64,000 nucleotides of DNA from Halotalea alkalilenta DSM 17697 (GCF_000621205.1 NZ_KK211233.1:1-64000); one strand, 5' to 3'. Numbered from the stretch's first letter, positions 45,599 through 55,266 are shown. Numbers and translations: made by a program. Notes: a model not told the origin generated them from the sequence alone.

Positions 45599-45673
45599 GG
45601 CTGAGCGTCCGGCGGTGGATGCCGCTGGACCCCTTTTCCGAATACTTCTCATGACATGGAAGATCTTTGAATC

Positions 45674-46213
45674 ATGATCGACAAGCTGAGCCGGATCATT
45701 TGTCGCGGCTGGTGCCTGCTCGGGGTACTGATGTGTATCCTGATGATGGCGGTGGCGCTGCTGCTCGAGCATCTGTGGGGGCTCGAGCCCTGTCCGCTAT
45801 GCATCTTCCAGCGCATAGCGGTGATCGCGACCTTCCTCGTGCTGCTGCCGGGGATCTTCCATAACCCCAAGGGCAAGGCCGGCGCGGTCTACGGAGTGGC
45901 GGCGCTGATCACCAGTGGCGCGGGCATCGCTCTGGCCGGGCGCCACCTGTGGCTGCAGAGCCTGCCGCCCGATGCGGTGCCCTCTTGCGGCCCTGGGCTG
46001 GACTACATGCTCGAGGTGCTGCCGTTCTGGGGCGTGATTTCCCAGGTGCTCTCCGGCTCTGGAGAGTGCGCCGAGATCCATGGCATCTGGCTCGGCATCA
46101 CCCTGCCCGGCTGGACGATGATGGGCTTCGCCGTGCTGGCATTGATCAGCATCGCGTTGATCTTCTCCTCGCTGCGCCGCGGCCGGCGCGGGCCGAGCAA
46201 ACGCCTGCTCTGA
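45674..46213 (+). CDS. dsbB: Disulfide bond formation protein DsbB
   Basis: Inner-membrane protein that reoxidises DsbA and passes electrons to quinones. Four membrane segments are predicted. The first periplasmic loop has the redox pair CPLC at residues 40-43 (GLEPCPLCIFQRIAV). The second loop holds the other pair, in PSCGPGLDYMLE and SGSGECAEIHGIW. Length 179 is normal. Follows gshA by 75 bases, and a hairpin ends the unit. Confidence 0.95.
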   Translation: MIDKLSRIICRGWCLLGVLMCILMMAVALLLEHLWGLEPCPLCIFQRIAVIATFLVLLPGIFHNPKGKAGAVYGVAALITSGAGIALAGRHLWLQSLPPDAVPSCGPGLDYMLEVLPFWGVISQVLSGSGECAEIHGIWLGITLPGWTMMGFAVLALISIALIFSSLRRGRRGPSKRLL

Positions 46214-46258
46214 GTCGTGTCGGGTCCCCGGGATGCGCTGCACCCGGGCCCTGCTGAA

Positions 46259-46290
46259 GAAGCCCTCGTGCATCCCATGTCGGGGGCTTC
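46259..46290 (+). terminator. Hairpin after dsbB
   Basis: GAAGCCCTCG (46259-46268) pairs with CGGGGGCTTC (46281-46290), ten pairs with one G-T, 12-base loop. Only scattered T residues follow, so its strength is uncertain. Confidence 0.55.
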
Positions 46291-46450
46291 GTCGTCTCCA
46301 TGGGGTGCGACCAAAACGCGCGGCGGCTCGCTTGCACCACCTGTGGGGCTGGTTGATCATGGAGTTCGGATTTGGATCAGGGCAGGCGACATGCCTGCCC
46401 TTTCCAGCAAGCGAGTCATGGGACTGACCAAGCGAGTCGAGGAGAGACAC

Positions 46451-46975
46451 GTGCTTATCCAACAACATGTTTCCAACGTCGAGCGCTGGGGTGGCGTCAA
46501 CCTGGTGATCGATCGCTGGCTCGAGCAGCGCCATCAGCTGCTGCTCTCATTCAGTGCCCTCGATGATGCCTGTGATCGCGACCTCACCACTTTCGATCGC
46601 GGCCTGCTCGACCGCTTCAGTGAACAGCTGCTCGACTACCTGAGCCTTGGCCACTTCACGCTCTACCCCATCCTCCAGCAGGAGGCGCAGGAGCATGGCG
46701 ACGGCGACGCGCTCGCCGCCGCGACTCAACTGCTCGAAAACCTCGACCCCTCCACCCAGATGGCGCTCGCCTTCGAGAGCGATTTCTCCGACGCTCATCG
46801 CTGTCGCGAGAATCTAGCGATGCTGCCGGCCTGGCTCGAGAGGATCAAGCGGGGGATGAGCGAGCGCTTCACGCTGGAGAACCTGCTGATCGCCCGGCTC
46901 CACGCCGTGCACGCGCCGACCTCCGAGTTCGTCGCCGATCTCGGTCAGCGGCTTGGCGAAAGCTTCCAGCATTGA
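46451..46975 (+). CDS. rsd: Sigma-70 regulator Rsd/AlgQ
   Basis: Binds the vegetative sigma factor RpoD and thereby shifts RNA polymerase towards alternative sigma factors. The start of the family is clear: NVERWGGVNLVIDRWLEQRH, then LLDYLSLGHFTLYPILQQEA. The GTG start has GAGGAG six bases ahead and gives the same N-terminal length as AlgQ of Pseudomonas; in-frame ATGs at 46418 and 46391 would add unconserved residues. Length 174 is slightly above Rsd (158). It stands alone, convergent with the HAD phosphatase. Confidence 0.88.
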   Translation: MLIQQHVSNVERWGGVNLVIDRWLEQRHQLLLSFSALDDACDRDLTTFDRGLLDRFSEQLLDYLSLGHFTLYPILQQEAQEHGDGDALAAATQLLENLDPSTQMALAFESDFSDAHRCRENLAMLPAWLERIKRGMSERFTLENLLIARLHAVHAPTSEFVADLGQRLGESFQH

Positions 46976-47054
46976 CGAGGAAGAGGGGAGTTCGCCGCGA
47001 GCGTGGAGGCGCTCTCCTCGCTCGCGGGTCGCGAGTGCGTGCAGTCCGGGCTGG

Positions 47055-47711
47055 TCAGCGCAGGCTCATCACCGTCCAGCCGCGTCGCTCGGCCTCGATT
47101 TTCAGCGTCGGGTCGGGGTCGACCGCCACCGGGTGATCGACCCGCTCGAGCAGCGGCAGATCGTTGCGGGAATCGCTGTAGAACCAGCAGCCCTCGCGCT
47201 CGATCTCTGGATGTTCGGCGAGCCAAGCCTCCAGTCGGGTCACCTTTCCTCGCTGGAAGCTCGGCACGCCGGCGACACGGCCGGTATAGGCGCCATCGCG
47301 CTCCTCGACCTCGATCGCGATCAGTTCATCGACCTTGAAGCGCTCGGCGATCGGTGCGGTAACGAAGCGGTTGGTGGCGGTGATGATCATCAGGAAGTCG
47401 CCGGCCTCCCGATGCCGGTCGAGCAGCGCCTCGGCCTTGGGCAGCACCATCGGCTCGATCACCTGCGACATGAAGCCGCGCCGCCAGGCCTCGAGCAGCT
47501 CGCGGGGGTGCTGGGCGAGCGGCTGGAGCGAGAACGAGAGGTAGTCGTCGATGTCGAGGGTGCCCGCTTCGTAGTTGCGCAGGTATTCATCGTTGGCGCG
47601 CCGGTAGCGTTCTTCGTCCACTGCGCCGACGCGAATCAGATATTCTCCCCACGCATGGTCGCTGTCGCCGCTGATCAGGGTGTTGTCCAGGTCGAAGATT
47701 GCGAGTCGCAA
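47055..47711 (-). CDS. HAD subfamily IB phosphatase (SerB/histidinol-phosphatase-like)
   Basis: Cytoplasmic phosphatase of about 218 residues. Motif I is LAIFDLDNTLISGDSDHAWG, motif II Thr is in MIITATNRFVTAPIAERF, and motif IV is YSDSRNDLPLLERV. The cap is small and helical, typical of the phosphoserine-phosphatase-like IB class. In pseudomonads a close neighbour of rppH has this type and is annotated as a histidinol-phosphatase candidate; the substrate here is unproven. I take TTG as start (gives MRLAIFDLDN) because AGGAG lies nine bases upstream; the ATG at 47720 has that site directly against it. Confidence 0.85.
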   Translation of the reverse strand: MRLAIFDLDNTLISGDSDHAWGEYLIRVGAVDEERYRRANDEYLRNYEAGTLDIDDYLSFSLQPLAQHPRELLEAWRRGFMSQVIEPMVLPKAEALLDRHREAGDFLMIITATNRFVTAPIAERFKVDELIAIEVEERDGAYTGRVAGVPSFQRGKVTRLEAWLAEHPEIEREGCWFYSDSRNDLPLLERVDHPVAVDPDPTLKIEAERRGWTVMSLR

Positions 47712-48034
47712 GTTGGTCATCTCCTAAATATTCGAACGCGATGTGTAGCGCGATGCTTGGCTTGGAAATCCTTTCGAAAACCGTTCGTTTCCGGGACGTT
47801 CACCATGAGCGGGTTTTGAGAGGAATTCCTAGCGCATGCTACCCCAAGCGTTCCGCGGTCGCTCGCCCGGAGCACGGCGTATTGATGCCCTTTCTCGCTT
47901 TGTGGAAGAATGGCTGCAATAGGTGCCGTCGCTTTTGCGCGGTACCGTCGAGAATCACAGTGCATGCCGGGGAGCGGGATCCAACTGATCGGCCCCGGCG
48001 CTGGCACCGGTGAAAGAGATAAGGGGTATGACCC
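47712..48034. other. Divergent intergenic region, HAD phosphatase and rppH
   Basis: About 320 bases with no gene. It must hold both promoters. TTGATG at 47882 with AAGAAT about 17 bases on is a weak candidate for rppH. The ribosome binding site AAGGGGT for rppH lies at about 48021. Nothing else stands out. Confidence 0.4.
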
Positions 48035-48538
48035 GTGATCGACCCTGATGGCTTCCGCCCCAACGTTGGCATCATCATCGCCAACCCTGGAGGGCAGCTG
48101 CTCTGGGCCAGGCGGGTGGGGCAGGACGCTTGGCAGTTCCCGCAGGGCGGGATCAATTCCGATGAGACCCCCCAGCAGGCGCTCTATCGTGAGCTGGAGG
48201 AGGAGATCGGGCTTTGTGCACGAGATGTCGACGTCATTGCCTGCACTCGTGGCTGGCTGCGCTATCGTCTGCCGAAACGAATGATCCGTACGCACTCGCA
48301 GCCGCTGTGCATCGGCCAGAAGCAAAAATGGTTCCTGCTGCAGATGCGCTGCAACGAAGCGCGGATCTGTTTCGATTCGACGCCCAGCCCTGAGTTCGAC
48401 GGCTGGCGCTGGGTCAGCTACTGGTATCCGCTCGGTCAGGTGGTGTCGTTCAAGCGCGAAGTCTATCGGCGTGCGCTGCGCGAACTGGCACCGCGTCTGC
48501 ATCACTCGGTGGGGCTCGAAGAGCACAGCCGGGGCTGA
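48035..48538 (+). CDS. rppH: RNA pyrophosphohydrolase RppH
   Basis: Nudix enzyme that removes pyrophosphate from the 5' end of mRNAs and so starts RNase E-dependent decay. The start [20 protein letters not shown] is the family hallmark, followed by [20 protein letters not shown] and ELEEEIGL, the Nudix box. Later [20 protein letters not shown] matches E. coli RppH. The start codon is GTG with AAGGGGT nine bases ahead. Length 167 fits. A terminator follows. Confidence 0.96.
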   Translation: MIDPDGFRPNVGIIIANPGGQLLWARRVGQDAWQFPQGGINSDETPQQALYRELEEEIGLCARDVDVIACTRGWLRYRLPKRMIRTHSQPLCIGQKQKWFLLQMRCNEARICFDSTPSPEFDGWRWVSYWYPLGQVVSFKREVYRRALRELAPRLHHSVGLEEHSRG

Positions 48539-48554
48539 GGTGAGCGACCTGGGA

Positions 48555-48585
48555 AACCTCCCGCCCTGCGGTGGGAGGTTTTCTT
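48555..48585 (+). terminator. Intrinsic terminator after rppH
   Basis: AACCTCCCGCC pairs with GGTGGGAGGTT (one G-T pair) around the loop CTGC, then TTCTT follows. Confidence 0.88.
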
Positions 48586-48783
48586 GCGCCTGTACGTCTA
48601 GGACCGGTACCTGCCTCCGATCGAGCGGAGGGCGCCATCACTTGATCAGGCAGCCCTGGTAGCAGGTAGAATGGCGCCCGCGCTGGGCAGGCACTCTTCG
48701 CTTGCTCGCCGCCCGCGCGATTTAGTGCCGGACGGCACCAGCAAGCCTGCGCATTGGCGCGCCATGAGAGGAGAGATGACCGC

Positions 48784-49605
48784 ATGCGCTATCCCGATTT
48801 CGACCCGGTACTGTTTTCGCTGGGCCCGATCCAGATCCACTGGTATGGGCTGATGTACGTGGTCGGCTTCGTCTCCGCCTGGTGGCTGGCGCGGCTTCGC
48901 GCCGAGCGGATCGGCCTCGACCGTCAGCAGGTCGGCGACATGATCTTCTACGGCGCGCTCGGCGTGGTGCTCGGCGGTCGGCTCGGCTACACGCTGTTCT
49001 ACGGCTTCGATCAGTTCCTCGCTGATCCGCTGTGGATCCTGCGGGTGTGGGAGGGTGGCATGAGCTTCCACGGTGGGCTGCTCGGGGTGCTGGTCGCAGC
49101 GCTGCTGTTCGCGCGTCGCCACAAGCTCGCCTTCTTCCAGCTCACCGACTTCATCGCACCGATCGTACCGGTGGGGCTCGGCGCCGGCAGGATCGGTAAC
49201 TTCATCAACCAGGAACTGCCCGGCCGGGTGAGCGACCTGCCCTGGGCGATCGACTACCCGCTCTATGGGCCAGAGATGCGCCATCCCTCGGCGCTCTACC
49301 AGTTCGCCACCGAAGGCGTGGTGCTGTTCGTGGCGCTCTGGTGGATATCGAGCAAGCCTCGGCGTCGCGGGCTGATCTCCGGGCTGTTCCTGGTGCTCTA
49401 TGGCGGTTTGCGTTTCATCACCGAGTTCTTCCGCATGCCCGACCCGCAGCTGGGCTTCATCGCCTTCGGCTGGCTGACCATGGGCCAGCTGCTTTGCGTG
49501 CCGATGGTGCTGGTCGGTGTCCTGCTGATGGTCTGGTCGCGCAACCAACCGGTCGACCGTGGTGCACGGACGGCTCCCACTTCGGATTCCGCGTCCGCGC
49601 CTTGA
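48784..49605 (+). CDS. lgt: Prolipoprotein diacylglyceryl transferase
   Basis: Inner-membrane enzyme that moves the diacylglyceryl group of phosphatidylglycerol to the lipobox Cys of prolipoproteins. Signature [16 protein letters not shown] is complete, and [20 protein letters not shown] and [13 protein letters not shown] (with the essential His) are present. About seven membrane segments. The annotated start MRYPDF fits homologues; an ATG ten codons upstream is in frame. thyA follows 24 bases on, the usual lgt-thyA-folA order. Confidence 0.95.
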   Translation: MRYPDFDPVLFSLGPIQIHWYGLMYVVGFVSAWWLARLRAERIGLDRQQVGDMIFYGALGVVLGGRLGYTLFYGFDQFLADPLWILRVWEGGMSFHGGLLGVLVAALLFARRHKLAFFQLTDFIAPIVPVGLGAGRIGNFINQELPGRVSDLPWAIDYPLYGPEMRHPSALYQFATEGVVLFVALWWISSKPRRRGLISGLFLVLYGGLRFITEFFRMPDPQLGFIAFGWLTMGQLLCVPMVLVGVLLMVWSRNQPVDRGARTAPTSDSASAP

Positions 49606-49629
49606 GCGCGGACGAGCGAGAGGCCCCAG

Positions 49630-50424
49630 ATGCAGCCCTATCTCGACCTCATGCGGCGCGTCCTCGACGAGGGGACGCGCAAGAGCGACCGCACTGGTAC
49701 CGGCACCCTCAGCGTGTTCGGCCACCAGATGCGCTTCGATCTCGCCGCGGGTTTTCCGCTGGTCACCACCAAGAAGCTCCACCTGCGCTCGATCATCCAC
49801 GAGCTGCTGTGGTTCCTGCGTGGTGAGACCAACATCGCCTACCTCAAGGAGCACGGGGTGAGAATCTGGGACGAGTGGGCCGACGAGAACGGCGAGCTCG
49901 GCCCGGTCTACGGCTATCAGTGGAGAAGCTGGCCGCGCCCGGACGGCGGCCACGTCGACCAGATCGCTCAGCTGGTCGACTCGATCAAGCGTAATCCGGA
50001 CTCCCGCCGGCTGATGGTCTCGGCCTGGAACCCGGCGCTGGTGGACGAGATGGCACTGCCGCCGTGTCACGCGCTGTTCCAATTCTACGTCGCCGACGGC
50101 CGGCTCTCCTGCCAGCTCTATCAGCGCAGCGCCGATGTCTTCCTCGGTGTGCCTTTCAACATCGCAAGCTATGCCCTGTTGACCCAGATGGTCGCGCAGG
50201 TCTGCGAGCTGGCGCCGGGGGAGTTCATCCATACTCTGGGCGATGCGCATCTCTATCTCAATCACCTCGACCAGGCTCGCGAGCAGCTCGCGCGGTCGCC
50301 TCGCCCGCTGCCCCGGCTGGTATTGAATCCCGAGATCGACGACCTGTTCGCCTTCCGCTTCGAAGACATCGCGATCGAAGGCTACGACCCCCACCCGCAC
50401 ATCAAGGCCGAGGTCTCTGTATGA
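49630..50424 (+). CDS. thyA: Thymidylate synthase
   Basis: Makes dTMP from dUMP using methylene-tetrahydrofolate. The catalytic Cys is in [20 protein letters not shown], followed by [19 protein letters not shown], and the early Arg is in [19 protein letters not shown]. Length 264 equals the E. coli enzyme. The stop overlaps the folA start (ATGA), coupling synthase and the reductase that recycles its folate product. Confidence 0.97.
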   Translation: MQPYLDLMRRVLDEGTRKSDRTGTGTLSVFGHQMRFDLAAGFPLVTTKKLHLRSIIHELLWFLRGETNIAYLKEHGVRIWDEWADENGELGPVYGYQWRSWPRPDGGHVDQIAQLVDSIKRNPDSRRLMVSAWNPALVDEMALPPCHALFQFYVADGRLSCQLYQRSADVFLGVPFNIASYALLTQMVAQVCELAPGEFIHTLGDAHLYLNHLDQAREQLARSPRPLPRLVLNPEIDDLFAFRFEDIAIEGYDPHPHIKAEVSV

Positions 50425-50939
50425 GCGCGACGCGGATCGCGATGATCGCCGCGCTGTCGCGCAACCGGGTGATCGGTGTCGATGGCAAGCTGCCCTGGTA
50501 CCTGCCCGAGGACCTGCGCTTCTTCAAGCGGATGACCAACGGCAAGCCGCTGATCATGGGGCGGGCGACCTTCGACTCCATAGGTCGCCCGCTGCCCAAC
50601 CGGCTCAACCTGGTGATCACTCGCGATCCCGGCTTTTCCCATCCCGGCGTGCGGGTCTGTTCGAGCCTGACCGATGCGCTCGAGGTCGCCGAGCACCAGG
50701 CGCTGCTAGACGGCGTCGAGGAGTTGATGGTGATCGGTGGGGGACAGATCTATGCCCAGGCGCTGGGGCTGGCGAGCCGGCTCTATCTCACCGAGGTGGA
50801 TGTCGAGATCGAGGGCGACACCTTCTTTCCGACCCTCGATGCGAGCGAGTGGGAGGAGCAGGAACGGGTCGAGGGAAGCCCCGATGGAGGTCAGCCCGCC
50901 TATCGCTTCGTCACTCTGCGGCGCTGCGCGCCAAGGTGA
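50421..50939 (+). CDS. folA: Dihydrofolate reductase
   Basis: NADPH-dependent reductase that regenerates tetrahydrofolate after thymidylate synthesis. Motifs: [20 protein letters not shown] with the active-site Asp region [20 protein letters not shown], and [11 protein letters not shown] for the cofactor. Length 172 is normal (159 in E. coli). The start is inside the thyA stop. A ProQ-domain gene follows with no terminator visible between. Confidence 0.95.
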   Translation: MSATRIAMIAALSRNRVIGVDGKLPWYLPEDLRFFKRMTNGKPLIMGRATFDSIGRPLPNRLNLVITRDPGFSHPGVRVCSSLTDALEVAEHQALLDGVEELMVIGGGQIYAQALGLASRLYLTEVDVEIEGDTFFPTLDASEWEEQERVEGSPDGGQPAYRFVTLRRCAPR

Positions 50940-51032
50940 ATGAATGATCTGTCCCCTTGTCGGCGAAGGGATTTAATCTATCATGGCGCAGAAAGGACAA
51001 GCGTTTTCGTGGTAGTAACGGGGGCAGGCAAG

Positions 51033-51728
51033 GTGACAGATCATCTCGATACGCTGATCGACGCACTCGATCGAAGGGCGCATGCAGCCATTCTCGAGCT
51101 CGAAGCGGCGACGCAGCGTGTCCGTGTGTTGGAGGCCGAGAATCAGGCGCTAAGGCGGCGTCTCGGCATGCTGGAACCACAGCCTGGCGTGATCGAGCGA
51201 GCCCGGCCGCCAGATGTCGAAGCCTCTTCCGAACCACTTCCCGAAGCCTCTTCCGAAGCCTCTTCCGAGGCGTCCTCCGAGGCGACGGCGGACCCCTCCA
51301 GCGAAGCTCCCGTCGCTTCCACTTCACGTTCCGCGCCCGTCGAAGGTGAGCCGCATCCCTCTCCCCAGGCACTGCTGGAGCAGTGGTATCAGCGCTACCC
51401 GGCGACTTTCTTCAAGGCCCATACCCGTCCTCTCAAGGTCGGCATCCATCAGGATCTGGTCGCTCGCGAGCCCTGGCCAGCCAAGCTGATTCGTCGCACG
51501 CTGGCCAATTACGTCAATCTTCCCCGCTATCTCAAGTCGGTACGCACTGGCGTCGAGCGTGTCGACCTCGATGGCCAGCCGGCCGGTGCGATCAATGAAG
51601 ACGATGCCCGCCATGCCCGCGAGCAGCTCGAAACGCTGCAGGCGCGCAAGCGCGAGCGCGAGGCGCGCCTTAGTGCGGAGCGGATGTCCCGCAAGCTTGC
51701 CGAACTGAGTGCGCGACACGGGCATTGA
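51033..51728 (+). CDS. ProQ/FinO-domain RNA-binding protein with N-terminal coiled coil
   Basis: Predicted small-RNA chaperone. The ProQ/FinO core is in the C-terminal half: LLEQWYQRYPATFFKAHTRP, then LKVGIHQDLVAREPW, then GVERVDLDGQPAGAINEDDA. Ahead of it are a coiled coil (LEAATQRVRVLEAENQALRR) and a low-complexity Glu-Ala-Ser-Ser linker coded by a 12-base repeat. The tail is basic and helical. The start is uncertain: the GTG chosen gives 231 residues, but the frame is open to an ATG directly after folA (50940). A possible promoter TTGTCG-N16-TATCAT lies at 50957-50984. Role and RNA partners unknown. Confidence 0.8.
   Translation: MTDHLDTLIDALDRRAHAAILELEAATQRVRVLEAENQALRRRLGMLEPQPGVIERARPPDVEASSEPLPEASSEASSEASSEATADPSSEAPVASTSRSAPVEGEPHPSPQALLEQWYQRYPATFFKAHTRPLKVGIHQDLVAREPWPAKLIRRTLANYVNLPRYLKSVRTGVERVDLDGQPAGAINEDDARHAREQLETLQARKREREARLSAERMSRKLAELSARHGH
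51219..51290 (+). repeat. 12-bp coding minisatellite in the ProQ-domain gene
   Basis: Six 12-base units in frame. The unit GAAGCCTCTTCC is exact at 51219, 51243 and 51255, with degenerate copies at 51231, 51267 and 51279. They code for Glu-Ala-Ser-Ser repeats in the linker. Copy number could vary between strains by slippage without a frameshift. Confidence 0.85.
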
Positions 51729-51918
51729 AGCGTTTATCGGGCTAATATATCGCAGCCTAACTATTGGCGTTTGGCCAAATACCGCATGATGAGCCGCCTC
51801 GCCCAGTGGTACCGAGCGAGACGATACGATTTCGTGACGCCTCTCCTTCGGGTCCGGGCCGAGAATGGGAAGTGGGACTTTGCGACCTGCATCGATGGAT
51901 AGAGGGAGATAGCCCTTC

Positions 51919-52131
51919 ATGTACCTTCGCGAGCTCTCCTGGGGTGGGGTGTTCTTCAGCCCCATGCTCTTCTACGCCTTCGTCAGCCTGGTGCTCGCCG
52001 CGGTGATCCGAGCGCTGGTGCACAAGTCCCCATTCGGGCGTCTGATCTGGCAGGAAGCCTGGTTCGACGTCGCGCTGTTCGTATGTCTGCTTGCCGGGGT
52101 GACCTACGTCGCCGGTGCTTATCAATGGTGA
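51919..52131 (+). CDS. aaeX: DUF1656 (AaeX-like) small membrane protein
   Basis: 70-residue protein with two hydrophobic segments (FYAFVSLVLAAVIRALV and DVALFVCLLAGVTYVAG), first of an aaeXAB-like efflux operon. ELSWGGVFFSPMLFYA at the start is the DUF1656 pattern. It is thought to assist the HlyD/FUSC pair, but its mechanism is not known. A LysR-type regulator often found beside such operons is not present; the 190-base gap before it should hold the promoter. Confidence 0.85.
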   Translation: MYLRELSWGGVFFSPMLFYAFVSLVLAAVIRALVHKSPFGRLIWQEAWFDVALFVCLLAGVTYVAGAYQW

Positions 52132-52149
52132 TTCAATGGTGATCGCTCG

Positions 52150-53070
52150 ATGCGTACGTTGACGAGACTGCTCTTCGCACTGGTGATGCTCGCCCTCGCG
52201 GTGGCTGCCGGGGTGTGGACCTGGAACTACTACATGTATACCCCCTGGACGCGTGACGGTCGGGTGCGCGCCGAGGTGGTCACCATCGCCCCCGACGTTT
52301 CCGGCTGGATCTCTCGCTTGGAGGTTCGCGACAACGCGCACGTCGATCAAGGAGAGGTGATGTTCGCGGTCGACGACGCACGCTATCGCGCCGCCCTCGA
52401 CGAGGCCAAGGCGCGCGCGGAGAGCGCGCGGGTGACGTGGGAGCAGAGCTTGCACGATTACCAGCGCCGCCAGCGGCTTTCGAGCCAGTCGATCTCGCGC
52501 GAGGATCTCGAGACCTCCCGGCTCACCGCCGCCGCCAACGAGGCCAGCTACCACGCCGAGCAGGCCGCCGTGGAGAGCGCCCAGCTCAACCTCGATCGTA
52601 CGCTCTACCGTGCGCCCGTCTCGGGTCATGTGGTCAATCTGGCGCTGCGCCAAGGTGACTACGTCAACCAGGGCAGCGCGCAGATGTCGCTGGTCCGCGA
52701 CGGCTCCTACTACGTTACGGGCTACTTCGAAGAGACCAAGATGCCCTCGATCCAGATCGGCGACGCCGCCGACATCTGGCTGATGAGCGGCACCCAGCGC
52801 CTGAGCGGACGAGTGGTGAGCATCGGCAGGGGGATTTCGAACAGCAACACCACCGCAGGCAACGAACTGCTTCCCGACGTGGCGCCTACCTTCACCTGGG
52901 TGCGACTGGCCCAGCGCATACCCGTCGACGTAGTGCTCGACGAAGTGCCCGAGGGCACGCTGCTCAGCGCGGGGATGACCGCGACGGTACGCATACGCCC
53001 GCCGGTGGCAGAAGATGCACGGACGCCATCGCCCCAGGCCTCCGACGAGGCGGCGCCGGGCGCCGACTGA
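52150..53070 (+). CDS. aaeA: Membrane fusion protein of efflux system (AaeA/HlyD family)
   Basis: Periplasmic adaptor with an N-terminal membrane anchor (LFALVMLALAVAAGVWTWNY). The biotinyl-lipoyl-like halves are VTIAPDVSGWISRLEVRDNA and LYRAPVSGHVVNLALRQGDY, with a helical hairpin between them and a beta domain after about residue 200. The segment YTPWTRDGRVRAEV is a signature of the AaeA/EmrA-like group. Length 306 matches AaeA (310). Works with the FUSC-type permease ten bases downstream, probably on aromatic carboxylic acids or similar compounds. Confidence 0.88.
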   Translation: MRTLTRLLFALVMLALAVAAGVWTWNYYMYTPWTRDGRVRAEVVTIAPDVSGWISRLEVRDNAHVDQGEVMFAVDDARYRAALDEAKARAESARVTWEQSLHDYQRRQRLSSQSISREDLETSRLTAAANEASYHAEQAAVESAQLNLDRTLYRAPVSGHVVNLALRQGDYVNQGSAQMSLVRDGSYYVTGYFEETKMPSIQIGDAADIWLMSGTQRLSGRVVSIGRGISNSNTTAGNELLPDVAPTFTWVRLAQRIPVDVVLDEVPEGTLLSAGMTATVRIRPPVAEDARTPSPQASDEAAPGAD

Positions 53071-53079
53071 GATCAGCCC

Positions 53080-55266
53080 ATGGCCGAGACCTTCAAGCTC
53101 AATCCCAAGCTCGCCGTCTTTCTCACCCCGACCCCCTTCGCGCTGACCTTCGCGCTCAAGGGCATCATCGCGATGGCGCTGGCGCTCTACGTGTCGATGC
53201 TGATGGATTTCGATCGCCCCTACTGGGCGATGATCTCGGCGGTATTTCTGCAGATTCGTCCCGAGAGCGGGCAGGTGATCGAGAAGGGCATGTTTCAGCT
53301 GCTCGGTACCATCCTCGGTGGCGGTATCGGCCTGCTGGTACTCGCGCTGTTCGTTCAGGCCTCGGCGCTGGCGCTGGCCACGCTTTCGATGCTGGTGTTC
53401 GTCTGCGCCACGTTCTCGGCGATGACCCACAACTTCAACGTCACCTATTTCTGCGCGATGATCGCCGCCACCATGATTCTGGTGGTGGTGATCTCGGTGG
53501 CCTCGACGCCGACCAGCAACAGCATCTTCGAAGTCGCAGTGCAGCGGGTCAGCGAGATAGGCATCGGCTCCATCTGCGCCACTCTGGTCAGCATGCTGCT
53601 CTGGCCGGTGCGAGTGCGCCAGGCCATGGTGATGCATGCCAACGACGTGATCGCCAAGGCGTTCGCCAGCGTCGAGCTGCATCTCGATCCGGAAGACAAG
53701 CGTACCGAACGCCATGCCTCTCTGCTCGGTGTGATCGATTCGGTGATGCTGCTGGAAGCCGACACCAGCCCGGTGATCTACGAAGGCCCCACTGGTCCAG
53801 GGCGCGCGCGCGCAGCCCATCTGCTCTCCCAGCGCACGCTCAGCCTGATCGCCGAAATGCAGGTGCTGGGCCACTTCATTCGTGAGCATCCGGACTGGAT
53901 CGACGATGTCGTCAGCCCGCTGATGGAGGACCTGCGCAATTCGGTCCACCAGGCCAAGGCCGAGCAGGATCACGTCGCGCGGCGTGAACTCATGGTCGCC
54001 TTGCGCAAGCGGGTCAACGCTTTCGATGTTTCGCGGCTCAGTACCGCGCTTCAGCACCGGGCGGTGCAGGCGATCCAGGAGGTGGTCCAGCTGATGCTGG
54101 TGATGCTGGATGCGCGCGGCGCGGTCGAGAACGCCGAGAGCATGCGGCTCAAAGCGGTGCGCATTTCACGGCATCACGATGTGCTGCTGAGCGTGATCAT
54201 CGGTCTTCGCTCCTCGCTGATGTTCGCCCTGGCGTCGATCCTGTGGATCGCCTCCGGCTGGGACACCGCGTTCCTGATGATGGTGATGCTGGTGATCTTC
54301 AGCGTCATGTTCGCTTCTTTTCCCGCGCCGACGATGATCATACGTTTCCTGATCGTCGGTACGGTCGCCGCCCTCCCGGTCGGGATACTGTTCGGTGGGG
54401 TGCTACTGGCCAATGCGCCGCGCGACTTCGAGATGCTGATAATGGTGTTCGGCGCGCCATTGTTCATCGCGCTGATGGGGTTCACCAACAGGATGACCCT
54501 GGCCTACAGCCTGGGGTTCTGCCTCACCTACATCATCATGACGCTGCCGGGCAACGCGATGACCTTCGACGTGGTCGGCTCGGTCGAGCGGGGGTTGACG
54601 GTGCTGATCGGAGTGATCGTGCTCCACACGCTGTTCCGGCTGGTGGTCGAGCCGAATGCGCTGATCATGCGCCGGCGCTTGATCAGTGCCACTGCGATGG
54701 ATATCTCCGAACTGGGCACGACGAGCCAGAGCGACGTGGAGGAGTGGTTCAACGGGCGGATGTTCGGGCGCATCCAGCGGCTCGCCCGCTACGAAAACAA
54801 TCTCTCCGACCGGCAGCGCAGCCAGCGCAATCTGATCGAGCAGGGCCTGCTCGGGCTCAACCTTGGCCATGTCGTCATCAAGCAGGCTCGCCGTCTCGCC
54901 ATGGTCGACGACCAGCCGCGGATGCGCGTGGCGATGCGTCGCTGGCAGCAGTCGCTGGCGCAGGGATACCAGGCCAGCGCCTGGGGGGTGGCCGATGACC
55001 AGGATTTCCTCCGTTACACCCGGCTGATCTATCGGCTGATGCGCGATTCCGGGCGATTCGAGCCCGCGCAGCTCAAGCAGTTCGAGGGGCTTTGCTATCG
55101 CCTCCTGCTGTCGCTGCGTCGCAATGCCGGGGTCAGCGAGGACCAGATCCAGCAGTTGGAGACCCACCTGCTCAGCGATGATTTCGATGTCGCCGAGCCG
55201 CCGATGGATCCTGACAATGACCGCGATCTCAGCGGCGATGATGGGCCAGAAGAGCCGCGTACCTGA
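53080..55266 (+). CDS. aaeB: FUSC-family efflux permease (AaeB-like)
   Basis: Inner-membrane protein of 728 residues with two membrane blocks (about residues 20-185 and 360-530), each followed by a soluble helical region. DRPYWAMISAVFLQIRPESG is the family motif for the first block, and ASGWDTAFLMMVMLVIFSVM opens the second. AaeB exports hydroxylated aromatic acids in E. coli; the compound here is not known. Runs as aaeXAB without clear gaps. The C-terminal end is acidic (DPDNDRDLSGDDGPEEPRT). Confidence 0.87.
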   Translation: MAETFKLNPKLAVFLTPTPFALTFALKGIIAMALALYVSMLMDFDRPYWAMISAVFLQIRPESGQVIEKGMFQLLGTILGGGIGLLVLALFVQASALALATLSMLVFVCATFSAMTHNFNVTYFCAMIAATMILVVVISVASTPTSNSIFEVAVQRVSEIGIGSICATLVSMLLWPVRVRQAMVMHANDVIAKAFASVELHLDPEDKRTERHASLLGVIDSVMLLEADTSPVIYEGPTGPGRARAAHLLSQRTLSLIAEMQVLGHFIREHPDWIDDVVSPLMEDLRNSVHQAKAEQDHVARRELMVALRKRVNAFDVSRLSTALQHRAVQAIQEVVQLMLVMLDARGAVENAESMRLKAVRISRHHDVLLSVIIGLRSSLMFALASILWIASGWDTAFLMMVMLVIFSVMFASFPAPTMIIRFLIVGTVAALPVGILFGGVLLANAPRDFEMLIMVFGAPLFIALMGFTNRMTLAYSLGFCLTYIIMTLPGNAMTFDVVGSVERGLTVLIGVIVLHTLFRLVVEPNALIMRRRLISATAMDISELGTTSQSDVEEWFNGRMFGRIQRLARYENNLSDRQRSQRNLIEQGLLGLNLGHVVIKQARRLAMVDDQPRMRVAMRRWQQSLAQGYQASAWGVADDQDFLRYTRLIYRLMRDSGRFEPAQLKQFEGLCYRLLLSLRRNAGVSEDQIQQLETHLLSDDFDVAEPPMDPDNDRDLSGDDGPEEPRT

